Source of the DNA: Opitutia bacterium UBA3151
GTDB taxonomy: Bacteria; Verrucomicrobiota; Verrucomicrobiia; Opitutales; Seribacteraceae
Length of the DNA: 14,100 nucleotides
NCBI GenBank assembly: GCA_002364975.1
Contig: DEYT01000119.1
Coordinates: 1 to 14,100 of the forward strand
Direction: 5' to 3'
The notes under the pieces were generated by a model that did not search any database, was not told the origin of the DNA, and saw only the letters and a list, made by a program, of their open reading frames with translations. The position numbers were made by a program, and so were the translations under genes. Position 1 is the first letter of the stretch, and the number at the start of each line of letters is the position of its first letter. Shown here in pieces: positions 1 to 6,737 of the stretch.

Positions 1-142
1 CAGGGGTGCGGTGGGCACTGACCACTTTTGCTTCCCATGGAATTCCGAACTTGTCTAAAGTTTGGGTGGATTTTTCCAGTGTGGGCCAATCCGATTGGCT
101 CCCCATAATTACTCCCACGCTAGGTGTACTTGAATTAGACAT
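1..142 (-). CDS. purE: N5-carboxyaminoimidazole ribonucleotide mutase PurE, N-terminal part (runs off left edge)
   Basis: This is the start of a minus-strand gene cut by the window edge; 47 codons are visible, read from the ATG at 142-140. The translation begins MSNSSTPSVGVIMGSQSDW and later has KFGIPWEAKVVSAHRTP. VGVIMGSxSDW, followed about 25 residues on by a [FY]GIP...V.SAHRTP segment, is the signature of class I PurE. These are the CAIR-binding Gly/Ser-rich loop with its Asp and the SAHR loop. PurE converts N5-CAIR to CAIR in cytosolic de novo purine synthesis; purK often follows it, but downstream sequence is outside the window. There is only a weak AAGAG directly before the start. The gene is divergent from the secreted protein at 302, and the 159 bp between them should hold both promoters. 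Confidence 0.93.
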   Translation of the reverse strand, partial: MSNSSTPSVGVIMGSQSDWPTLEKSTQTLDKFGIPWEAKVVSAHRTP

Positions 143-301
143 CTCTTAAATTGATAAGAAGCAAAGACAAGCAAGCAAGATCAATTCGCCTAAGAATTTT
201 GAACTTTTTAAAATCTATCGGATAATTGCACGAAACAGATTTTTGATAAGCAAGTTTTGATGGGTGCATTTTGAATGAATGTGAACTAGTATTAAGGAAT
301 T

Positions 302-1987
302 ATGAGAATCTTACTCTCAGTACTAAAAATATTGTCATCTGCACCATTTCTTTTTTCAAACACCGGGGTGAGTTCGAATGCACCAGGTGTGATCTTCTAT
401 GCAGGAATTGGGGAGGCAGATTTTGGAGAAGATCCACATGCGGTCCATGGTATTGGCACTTCCGATGGCGGTTATTTGGTGGTCGGCAAAAGCCTGGATA
501 AATCAGGGTCAAGCGACGCTTTTGCCCTTAAAGTTGTTCCCAATAATTGGACAGGGTATCTTCATCTAAGCCCACCCAATGAGACAAGTAACGCTACTTG
601 GTCTTGGAGTCTTGTTCGCGGAACTAGTGGTAAACTGGATGGATTTAATCAAGTTGCTGAGGTTGGAAGTGCTTTATTTCTTGTCGGTTTCAAGGGAATG
701 TCAGATGGAAGTGAGGATTCCTGGTTAGTAAAGGTTGACTCAAGCACAGGTGATATAATTTGGGAGCACACGCTTCCGGAATCCCAAAGTGGAACTTCCT
801 CAGCATTTGAAGTGGTACATGTTACCGCCCAAGGAGGGTTGATCACAGGGGGTGTGACCGATGCAGAAAAAGGAGGGTTGGAGGGTTTCAAATCCTATGG
901 AAATCCCTCAAGCGGAACCGCATTTGTTGCCTATTATGGTTCCTCCTTAGTTCAGTCAAACAGTATGCCAAGTGCACCGACATGGTATCAAAACCTAAGT
1001 GATTCCCTCACGGTAAAAGCAGTTCGCCCAATTGGAAACACTGGGGAGTTCATGGTTCTGACATCTGCAGTCAATTATCCCCATGAAGCCATGCTTAAAA
1101 GGCTGGATTCACAAGGTTCCTTGTTATGGTCAAAATCTTATCCTTCCAGAGGGGAACCAACCGACTTATGCGTACTCAAAAAAGCGGGAGAAATACAAGG
1201 GTTTGCTTTTTGTGGACATGGTGGAAAAACCTCCGGAATTTTGAATTCCTACCTTACTGGACTCGATTTGAACGGTACGATCAAGTGGTCTCAGGAATTT
1301 GGTGATCCGGTTGGCGGAGTGGACAAGTTCGCAGGCTTGGGTGCAGGTAATCCTTTGTTGATTTATGATGAAAGCTGGGGAATACAGGCAACCGATGACG
1401 GAGGTATGATCGTAGCAAGTGGAACAGGAATAGAAGGGTGTCAAACCTGGCAAGGTACTGATACCAATCAAACGAGGATTTCTATTTTAAACGAATGCCA
1501 GGCCGACCCTAGAAATGATTGGAGAGGTATGATTACCAAATTTGATCCAAATGGAAATATGGTATGGCAAAGAGTGGATTCCTTCCTTTCACCCGAAGGA
1601 GATCCAACAGTCTCATCAGCGTGTGAATATGTTTCCATTACTTCAGATGGAAAACTGTTGTCGGTTAATGATGAAGCTTTTGGTGTTGGTATCTTAGTGC
1701 TAGAAGCGGAAATTTCATCCAGTCCAAATATCTTCTCAACAAGCGGTACTGCTTTATCTGGAAATTGGCGATCATCCGACTGGTTTGGTTTTTACTTCCC
1801 CACTGCTTCTGGATGGATTTACCATCTAACTCATGGATGGATTTATTCCTTAGCAGGAAGTTTGAATAATATATGGTTTTGGAAAGAAGAAACTGGATGG
1901 CTTTGGACTACTCAAAGCTTTTACCCTTGGACTTGGTTCCATCAAGAGCAGTTTTGGAAATACTTTAATTCATCCTATTCAGAATAG
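302..1987 (+). CDS. Secreted beta-propeller-like repeat protein with Trp-rich C-terminal tail
   Basis: This 561-residue protein has no function I recognise. Residues 1-27 look like a signal peptide (MRILLSVLKI..., hydrophobic to about 19, Ser/Ala-rich cleavage region). An AAGGA sits just upstream of this ATG. Residues 50-470 carry degenerate repeats of the type seen in beta-propellers: DGGYLVVG (55-62), LFLVGF...DSWLVKVDSSTGDIIW (125-154), LDSQGSLLW (268-276), LDLNGTIKW (321-329), DDGGMIVAS (365-373) and FDPNGNMVW (414-422). The pattern is alternating 'DGG-hydrophobic-G' and 'D.NG...W' strands. Residues 489-552 are a different module with 11 Trp in 64 residues, including GWIY twice (504-507, 512-515). 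I recall similar tails at the ends of secreted proteins of marine Opitutae, possibly for surface attachment or sorting; this was not checked. It appears monocistronic. Confidence 0.8.
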   Translation: MRILLSVLKILSSAPFLFSNTGVSSNAPGVIFYAGIGEADFGEDPHAVHGIGTSDGGYLVVGKSLDKSGSSDAFALKVVPNNWTGYLHLSPPNETSNATWSWSLVRGTSGKLDGFNQVAEVGSALFLVGFKGMSDGSEDSWLVKVDSSTGDIIWEHTLPESQSGTSSAFEVVHVTAQGGLITGGVTDAEKGGLEGFKSYGNPSSGTAFVAYYGSSLVQSNSMPSAPTWYQNLSDSLTVKAVRPIGNTGEFMVLTSAVNYPHEAMLKRLDSQGSLLWSKSYPSRGEPTDLCVLKKAGEIQGFAFCGHGGKTSGILNSYLTGLDLNGTIKWSQEFGDPVGGVDKFAGLGAGNPLLIYDESWGIQATDDGGMIVASGTGIEGCQTWQGTDTNQTRISILNECQADPRNDWRGMITKFDPNGNMVWQRVDSFLSPEGDPTVSSACEYVSITSDGKLLSVNDEAFGVGILVLEAEISSSPNIFSTSGTALSGNWRSSDWFGFYFPTASGWIYHLTHGWIYSLAGSLNNIWFWKEETGWLWTTQSFYPWTWFHQEQFWKYFNSSYSE

Positions 1988-2007
1988 GGCGAAGCAAGTA
2001 AACAATT

Positions 2008-2030
2008 GCTCTTTATTTTGCTTATAGAGC
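2008..2030 (+). terminator. Hairpin downstream of the secreted repeat protein, possible terminator
   Basis: GCTCTTTA at 2008-2015 can pair with TATAGAGC at 2023-2030 with one T-T mismatch and a 7-nt loop. Flanking AATTG/CAATT could extend the stem across a bulge. It starts 20 bp after the stop at 1987. There is no clean T-run after it, so Rho-independent termination is uncertain. Confidence 0.3.
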
Positions 2031-2210
2031 ACACAATTATTTAGATCTTGTGAATTTACTTTTGGCTTCGAGTCAGAATCTTTCGAAGCACCCCCAAATC
2101 TTTTCATAAATTTAACTTTGTAACCATTATGAAAAATTTTTCAGACTGATGACCTAAACATAATCTGGACAGTTTATGACTCTTGTTTGCAATCATATAA
2201 AATCTAATCT

Positions 2211-2621
2211 ATGAGATTTCCTATGATATTAATAATTGGTGCATTGTTAGGTTTTTTCTCTGTTGCTTTTGGTGCTTACTCAGAACACGGATTGCGTCCT
2301 AAGGTCAGCGATGAGGAATTTCGCATGCTGATGACTGCAATTCGATACAATCAGGTTCATGCATTAATAATTTCGGCCTTGGGACTCATCATTCTACCTT
2401 CTAGTTTTTTAAATATTCACCTCTTTAGACGGAGTGGATTTTTGTTTATCGTGGGTACCATCCTCTTCAGTTTTAGCATCTACACTTCGGTTGGTTTACA
2501 AATACCCAGCCTACTATACCTGACCCCAGTCGGAGGTATTACCTTAATGGTTTCTTGGTTGTCGTTGGCTTATGCAGCTTACAAATTCCAAAAGAATTCA
2601 GATTTTGATGAATACCAATAG
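2211..2621 (+). CDS. DUF423 family small integral membrane protein (YgdD/TMEM256-like)
   Basis: The 136-residue product is almost entirely four hydrophobic helices (about 4-22, 48-66, 74-94 and 100-127). It matches the DUF423 layout: an N-terminal GALLGFFSVAFGAYSEHGL (the family's G.FGAHGL turn), ..AIRYNQVHAL.. (the family's A..Y...HAL helix), RRSGFLFIVGTILFSFSIY, and LTPVGGITLMVSWLSLA (the family's TP.GG....W..L). The length is usual for the family (about 120-135). DUF423 proteins are inner-membrane proteins of unknown biochemical role, found from E. coli (YgdD) to animals (TMEM256). The start has no Shine-Dalgarno; the AT-rich TATAAA at 2196-2201 lies close to the ATG. The gene stands alone, followed by a small hairpin. 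Confidence 0.88.
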   Translation: MRFPMILIIGALLGFFSVAFGAYSEHGLRPKVSDEEFRMLMTAIRYNQVHALIISALGLIILPSSFLNIHLFRRSGFLFIVGTILFSFSIYTSVGLQIPSLLYLTPVGGITLMVSWLSLAYAAYKFQKNSDFDEYQ

Positions 2622-2625
2622 TTTG

Positions 2626-2641
2626 TCGTTGGATTCAACGA
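2626..2641 (+). terminator. Short perfect hairpin after the DUF423 gene
   Basis: TCGTTG (2626-2631) and CAACGA (2636-2641) form a perfect 6-bp stem with a GATT loop, beginning 5 bp after the stop codon at 2619-2621. Only three T follow, so it is a weak intrinsic terminator candidate. Confidence 0.4.
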
Positions 2642-2691
2642 TTTAACCGATTGACCATAAAGCAGTAATTTAGGTAATGAGTTAGATGTTT

Positions 2692-2729
2692 GCTACTTTA
2701 GTTCAATGGATAGAAAATTGGTCTCCGGA
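2692..2729 (+). pseudogene. Degenerate copy of the tRNA-Arg(CCG) 5' half
   Basis: These 38 bases match positions 1-38 of the intact tRNA-Arg at 4850-4887 at 35 positions, in the same orientation. The match includes the D-arm, the anticodon-stem 5' strand and the whole anticodon loop CTCCGGA. The three differences fall in the acceptor stem (2695, 2698) and at the D-stem pairing base (2716), so folding is damaged. Beyond 2729 the identity collapses. There is no matching anticodon-stem 3' strand, acceptor 3' strand or CCA, only a faint TCGA...CAG resemblance to the T-arm. It is therefore not a functional tRNA, but either an integration scar or a decayed duplicate. Confidence 0.75.
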
Positions 2730-3192
2730 TCTACAGGTCGATTTTTCAGTTTGCTATTTTAATGGGGCAGAACCAATAAATGTTTCCATAAATACTTCAA
2801 ATTGACGAGTTTAAGAATTTATTCCATAATTTAAGCTTTTTGTATCTATTATGAATTCAGATTTTAAAATCACTAAAATTAGCTTGGGTACGAATAGTTG
2901 ATCTGAGTTTAGGGTAAACATAGAGTTACCCAATGGAACTAGTCCATCAAATTCTGAATCATTGAGTTGATCCAATCCCTGAATGATTTCTTTTGTAGGG
3001 ATTAAAAGGCAATCTACTTTATTCATGTTTTTGCTTCTTAAGATAAGTAGGATTCTTATGATGACTTATTCTTTCAATTTGCGGTGAATGGATACAAATA
3101 TTTAAATACCGAGTAAGTTACTGATAGAATTTTTTTCTAGCACCTTTAAAAAGTCCTAGACCGAAAAAAATTTAGCAAGGATTAATTACAAA
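2730..3192. other. AT-rich stretch between tRNA fragment and SGNH gene
   Basis: Apart from the doubtful small ORF (2811-3026), no gene, clear terminator or repeat array was found. The sequence shares the AT-rich character of the neighbouring SGNH gene and belongs to the tRNA-bounded accessory region. A weak imperfect inverted repeat (CTAG...CTAG around 3137-3161) lies downstream of the SGNH stop and might act in termination. Confidence 0.4.
2811..3026 (-). CDS. Possible small protein of unknown function
   Basis: This 71-codon frame starts at the ATG at 3026-3024, with AAGAAG about 7 bases upstream. The product is mixed in composition (IPTKEIIQGLDQLNDSEFD near residues 8-26, then GLVPLGNSMF) and reads more like a protein than a random shadow frame; no frame on the other strand competes. 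I recognise no family. It lies in the AT-rich stretch between the tRNA fragment and the SGNH gene, on the same strand as the latter. It may be a real small gene, a remnant of a longer one, or chance. Confidence 0.3.
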   Translation of the reverse strand: MNKVDCLLIPTKEIIQGLDQLNDSEFDGLVPLGNSMFTLNSDQLFVPKLILVILKSEFIIDTKSLNYGINS

Positions 3193-4239
3193 TTAAGGTA
3201 GGAGATAAGGTAATAGTTTCTCAGCAAAAGTTTTCGAACCTTCTGTTGTTAGATGACAAATATCATCGAAGTAGGTTCCATTCTTGGGGATTGCTCTGTC
3301 CATTTCTATGCAATGAATGTTCGAGAAATCCGATATTTTTTTTATTGCTTTATTATGAACATTAATTGTTTTCACAACATTATTTTTAAGTCCCCAAACT
3401 TCGATTGGCAAAGAATGCTTTCCGTAATCAAGATTTTTATTATGGAATTTTTCTTTTGTATAGTTTTCAGGAACGAATGATGCGAATGTAGAAAAAATTA
3501 AATTATCTCTTTTGGTGCCTACAAGTTTAACTAAATCATTAAGATTATTTTCTATTGCATTTTCTGTTTTGATCTCATTTCCAAAGTTTAAATTTTCAAA
3601 ATCTGATTCATCTTGGTTAAATATTGTCTTATTGCATAATTGATTAAAAACATAAGGCGATCCAAGAAAGTTAATCTTTGAGTAGTCGCGAAAAATATTT
3701 ACTGATCTGTACCATAAAACATGCGAGTAGTCTGTCCTGTAAAATTTATTTGGATAATTATTCATTCGAACTTCATTAATTCCATGATATACAAAAATCT
3801 TATCAAAATATTTATCTTTATTGATTGAATATTTTATTAAACTATCTCTGGTAGTGTGAGAAGGCATCCCAAAGTTATGAATTTGAAATGGTCGAGTAAG
3901 TTCTTTCTCGAGAAGAATTGAAAGTTCTTTCTCAACGCTTCCCCATGCAGGATTTAAAACCGAAGCACCCAACAGGAGAATATTCCAATCTTTCTTAGAA
4001 TAGTTGATGTATGTTTCGGTAATTTCCGGATAATAAAACAAGCAGACTTTTTGAGGTTCTGTAAATGGAATACTCTTACGAAAACTTAGATAAAATCTGG
4101 ATGTACATTCGAATAAGAATAAGAATATTAGAATATTTAATAAGATAATAAAAAAATATTTTTTTATTAAATTTATAATCACTTTTAATACATTTATTAA
4201 GAAATGATTTTCCCGAATCTTCATTCGTTTCCCTAACAT
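3193..4239 (-). CDS. Membrane-anchored SGNH/GDSL-like hydrolase
   Basis: The product is 348 residues from the ATG at 4239, or 343 from the ATG at 4224. The second start has the better ribosome site (AGGGA five bases upstream) and is preferred. A basic N-terminus and one hydrophobic segment (about 29-44) suggest a signal anchor with the catalytic domain outside. SGNH blocks appear in order: ILLLGAS (Ser93; GAS instead of GDS), HNFGMPS (Gly124), YHGINE (Asn155) and DDICH (Asp326, His329) before a C-terminal helix. Membrane-tethered SGNH proteins of this size often act on acylated polysaccharides or lipids, as in the AlgJ/DltD-like groups, but no MBOAT acyltransferase is visible nearby, so the substrate is unknown. 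The gene is strikingly AT-rich: 12 G/C in 60 bases at 4081-4140 against 27 in 60 at 5581-5640. That fits acquisition by transfer. A pseudogene ends 13 bp upstream on the same strand. Confidence 0.72.
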   Translation of the reverse strand: MLGKRMKIRENHFLINVLKVIINLIKKYFFIILLNILIFLFLFECTSRFYLSFRKSIPFTEPQKVCLFYYPEITETYINYSKKDWNILLLGASVLNPAWGSVEKELSILLEKELTRPFQIHNFGMPSHTTRDSLIKYSINKDKYFDKIFVYHGINEVRMNNYPNKFYRTDYSHVLWYRSVNIFRDYSKINFLGSPYVFNQLCNKTIFNQDESDFENLNFGNEIKTENAIENNLNDLVKLVGTKRDNLIFSTFASFVPENYTKEKFHNKNLDYGKHSLPIEVWGLKNNVVKTINVHNKAIKKISDFSNIHCIEMDRAIPKNGTYFDDICHLTTEGSKTFAEKLLPYLLP

Positions 4240-4252
4240 GCCTTCATTAGAT

Positions 4253-4753
4253 TTAGTTTATGCTTGGCTTGAAGCAATGATTTTTTCCAATGGTGGCCTT
4301 TTCTGACTTCCAATTGTCTCCCTTGTTTTCATAGATTCTCGCATTGAATGGTCTGTATTGATAGGCTTCTTGTACTCAAATCTCTTTCGACCCTAAGACT
4401 CGCTTGTTTGTGTTGAACAATTCGCAAAGAGAGGTTTCCGCAGGCAACATTGTTACCGCGATTTTTGCATCATTGAGTTCGGGTGCGAGTGATGTTCTGG
4501 TTTCTCGCCAATCTCCATGAGTCCATTGGTTTTGATTTGCCGCTTCCTATTCGTTGGCAAATGGTGAGCAATCAATCTTAGAATTGAACTTTTTATCGAT
4601 TGGTATGACTAAGCCTTTGGGAGTTGCTTGAGTTCGGAATTTTCTGTAATTCTCGAAATTGATTATGCTGACTAGAAAAACTACCAACCCGAATTTGTTC
4701 TCAGTCTCGAACTCCTTCGTTTTCTGAGTCTTTATGGTTTTACCATGCCTCAA
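4253..4753 (-). pseudogene. Disrupted reading frame of unknown family with two in-frame stops
   Basis: One minus-strand frame runs 167 codons from a TTG at 4753 to a TAA at 4255-4253. It is broken only by a TAG after codon 68 (at 4549-4547) and a TGA at 4378-4376 (codon 126). All three pieces read like protein: a hydrophobic stretch KFGLVVFLVSII, then ENYRKFRTQATPKGLVIPID; after the first stop, QWTHGDWRETRTSLAPELN and TMLPAETSLCELFN; after the second, VQEAYQYRPFNARIYENKGD. Both stops are one transition from TGG (Trp). The frame ends 13 bp before the SGNH start on the same strand, so the two may once have been cotranscribed. I do not recognise the family; the intact form would be a small protein with one N-terminal membrane segment. 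Recoding is unlikely because two different stop codons are involved. Confidence 0.5.
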
Positions 4754-4849
4754 TTCAGCAAAAATGCAGAGAATCTCGAGGAAATTGAGGAAAAATTATT
4801 ATGCTCTTTTTCATCGATATTGATCAAGGTCAGTATTCATCAAGTTCAT

Positions 4850-4924
4850 GCTCCTGTAGTTCAATGGATAGAACATTGGTCTCCGGAACCGAAGATCTGG
4901 GTTCGACTCCCAGCGGGAGTGCCA
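4850..4924 (+). tRNA. tRNA-Arg (anticodon CCG)
   Basis: A complete cloverleaf can be drawn. The acceptor is GCTCCTG (4850-4856) with CGGGAGT (4914-4920), with G-T wobbles at pairs 1 and 6. The D-arm is GTTC-AATGGATA-GAAC and the anticodon stem TTGGT/ACCGA, with loop CTCCGGA (4881-4887) giving anticodon CCG at 4883-4885. The T-arm is CTGGG-TTCGACT-CCCAG. G73 and an encoded CCA (4922-4924) follow. It reads CGG arginine codons. It borders the AT-rich stretch on its left and lies 43 bp before the DUF3050 gene. A decayed copy of its 5' half sits at 2692-2729. Confidence 0.96.
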
Positions 4925-4967
4925 CTTTAATTTTGGTACTTTTATATTTCCAGATATAATAATTAAA

Positions 4968-5741
4968 ATGAATTTAGACTCTCTCAAACCACTCAAAACA
5001 GAGCTTGAAAATCATCCGATTTTTAATCGGATTAATTCCTTGAATGAATTGACGACTTTTATGGACCACCATGTCTTCGCGGTCTGGGACTTTATGTCCT
5101 TACTTAAGAAACTGCAGTATGATTTGGTACCGCACGGTTCCCCTTGGCTTCCCAATTCCAATGGTAATTTGGTAAGATTTATAAATGAAATCGTGATGGA
5201 AGAGGAGTCTGACCTTTCCTTCACAAAGGGAGAAACCACAGAATATGCCAGTCATTTTGAAATCTATTTGCAGGCGATGAGAGAGGTTGGTGTCGCTACT
5301 GAAAAAATAGAGCAATTCCTTTCGATTGTTCGAACCGAGGGATTAATGCCTGCTCTAAACTGGTCCGAATTACCAGAGCCTTCGCGAATATTTATGAAGC
5401 ACACTTTTGAATTAATTAATACTGGAAAATCGCATGAAATTGCTTCTTCCTTTGCGATTGCACGAGAGAGTGTAGTTCCTCTGATGTTTCAACGAATTCT
5501 AGACCAATCCCAACTAGGTTCTGATCAAGTTCCCGTCTTCCGATATTATTTAGAAAGGCATGCTGAACTGGATGGGGATCATCATGGGCCAATGGGGATT
5601 CGTTTATTGGAAAATATGTGTGGTGGAGACCCCATTAAGGAATCAGAGGTTGTGGAACAAGCAAAAGCCAGTATCCAACAAAGAATCAAGCTTTGGGATG
5701 GAGTTCTGCAGGTTTTACCTCAAGTCGCTGTTCCGGTTTGA
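4968..5741 (+). CDS. DUF3050 family heme-oxygenase-like protein
   Basis: The 257-residue product spans the usual DUF3050 length and pattern: HPIFNRINSL (16-25), FMDHHVFAVWDFMSLLKKLQ (31-50), FINEIVMEEESD (71-82), YASHFEIYLQAM (93-104), FAIARESVVPLMF (162-174), YYLERHAELDGDHHGP (193-208) and the C-terminal RIKLWDGV. The conserved His/Glu/Asp positions (His35, Glu74, Glu80, His96, Glu167, His198, Asp202, His205/206) recur at helix positions suited to metal ligands. The family is assigned to the heme-oxygenase-like all-alpha fold, some members of which are iron-dependent oxygenases; no activity is assigned to this one. It is likely cytosolic, as there is no signal peptide. The start lacks a Shine-Dalgarno. 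The stop is 9 bp from that of the convergent mutarotase gene. Confidence 0.88.
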   Translation: MNLDSLKPLKTELENHPIFNRINSLNELTTFMDHHVFAVWDFMSLLKKLQYDLVPHGSPWLPNSNGNLVRFINEIVMEEESDLSFTKGETTEYASHFEIYLQAMREVGVATEKIEQFLSIVRTEGLMPALNWSELPEPSRIFMKHTFELINTGKSHEIASSFAIARESVVPLMFQRILDQSQLGSDQVPVFRYYLERHAELDGDHHGPMGIRLLENMCGGDPIKESEVVEQAKASIQQRIKLWDGVLQVLPQVAVPV

Positions 5742-5750
5742 AGAGCGAAC

Positions 5751-6665
5751 CTAAGCAAGTTCTATTTCTATCGTAAATTCGTCTCTAGCAGCAGGGGCAA
5801 CCATTCGTACCGTTTTGTTCTCGGGGGCGTTAGGGGGAGACATCCAAGGTTCGATGCAGAAGTAAGGACTATCCTCTTTGGTCCAAGAAACGAATGTCAA
5901 TCGGGATCCGACCTCAGCTCCGCCGACTTCTGAAATTCGCAAATTTTCTTCACCATTCAGCAAGGAAACTTCAGCACTTGCCTGTTTGAGTTCATAGTAG
6001 ATTGAATTGATTAGATTCGGATCTTCTAAAGTCTGTGTCGTTGGAATAGATACTTTTGGAGTCATCATCCCCCCTTCTAAGTATTGGAATACTTTTTTGG
6101 CTTCGATCGAAAGCTTATGGTCAGAAAGGGATAAGTCTTTTCTCCAAGGGACTTGGAAATATGGGTGTAAACCAGCCGACCAAGGGATTGGTACCCGACC
6201 TTCATTTTCTAAAATAAGGCTAATTTGAAGGGTTAACTCTAAAAAATGATAGATGACGGTAAAAGTGTAATCAAAGGGGTAAAAGCTTTTCATTTCTTCC
6301 GTTTGAACCATTTCTACTTCAAATCCCGCTTGATCAATTGAACGAATTTCGAAATTTGAGTTGTTGGCAAAGCCATGGGTTGGCATGGGCTTGTGTTCGC
6401 CGGTGGGAAGTCTCCAGAAATCATCTTTCCCTTCCAAATAACATTTTCCCGCAAAGGGAAAAAGCACTGGAATACCACCCTGTACAGATGAAAGTTTTGA
6501 CTCTTGATTTTCTTCTGGCCAATGGACAACATCGCGTACTGAACCATCACTCATATTGATGTGCCAATTAAGTAATTGAGCCCCTTTTTCGGGTGAAGCG
6601 AGAAATGTAGATGGACCTACATCCCATCTTCGAATCTCATGGTTTTGGTAGCTGACCTTTTCCAT
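5751..6665 (-). CDS. Aldose 1-epimerase / D-hexose-6-phosphate mutarotase-like protein
   Basis: The 304-residue protein has the galactose mutarotase fold signature. SVQGGIPVLFPFAGK (60-74) is the family's GG.P..FP.fg loop, and PMPTHGFANNSNF (93-105) carries the substrate His97. SAGLHPYF (163-170) carries His167, the likely catalytic acid, and CIEPWMSPPNAPE (270-282) carries the likely base Glu272. These enzymes interconvert alpha and beta anomers of sugars or sugar phosphates. EPWxxPPNA and the PFAGK loop are closer to the hexose-6-phosphate (YeaD-like) branch than to GalM, but the substrate cannot be fixed from sequence. There is no signal peptide, so it should be cytosolic. It is transcribed divergently from the NfeD operon across 72 bp and convergently with DUF3050; neither neighbour suggests a sugar pathway. 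Confidence 0.87.
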   Translation of the reverse strand: MEKVSYQNHEIRRWDVGPSTFLASPEKGAQLLNWHINMSDGSVRDVVHWPEENQESKLSSVQGGIPVLFPFAGKCYLEGKDDFWRLPTGEHKPMPTHGFANNSNFEIRSIDQAGFEVEMVQTEEMKSFYPFDYTFTVIYHFLELTLQISLILENEGRVPIPWSAGLHPYFQVPWRKDLSLSDHKLSIEAKKVFQYLEGGMMTPKVSIPTTQTLEDPNLINSIYYELKQASAEVSLLNGEENLRISEVGGAEVGSRLTFVSWTKEDSPYFCIEPWMSPPNAPENKTVRMVAPAARDEFTIEIELA

Positions 6666-6674
6666 AACTTATCA

Positions 6675-6719
6675 ATTGGCGTTTCTTTGGACTTTGCGCA
6701 ATGCCAATAATGCTATTAT
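6675..6719 (+). promoter_or_regulatory. Divergent intergenic region with inverted repeat and possible -10 box
   Basis: Between the divergent mutarotase and NfeD genes, ATTGGC (6675-6680) is repeated inverted as GCCAAT (6703-6708), 22 bp apart. TATTAT (6714-6719) resembles a -10 box for the NfeD operon, 18 bp before its ATG. A TTGGAC at 6687-6692 could be a -35, but the 21-bp spacer is longer than ideal. This rests on sequence resemblance only. Confidence 0.25.
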
Positions 6720-6737
6720 ATAGAAATCTTTAAAATA

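Noticed and set aside
271..501. A 76-codon frame overlapping the start of the secreted repeat protein in another frame
   Set aside because: It is Trp/Arg/Gly-rich, has no supported start, and lies almost wholly within the better-supported gene at 302.
1166..1471. A 101-codon antisense frame in the secreted repeat protein
   Set aside because: It has no recognisable features and is a shadow of the repeat region on the plus strand.
4376..4378. In-frame TGA as possible selenocysteine or stop recoding
   Set aside because: The same frame also contains a TAG, there is no visible SECIS-like hairpin, and Trp at both places explains the pattern more simply.
4745..4930. A 61-codon frame crossing the tRNA-Arg gene
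   Set aside because: Its 3' half is simply the tRNA read as codons, a common false protein call (VVQWIEHWSPEP...RLPAGVPL).
4811..4996. A 61-codon minus-strand frame crossing the tRNA-Arg gene
   Set aside because: It is the reverse of the tRNA (SRWESNPDLRF..., another frequent false protein) and overlaps the DUF3050 start.
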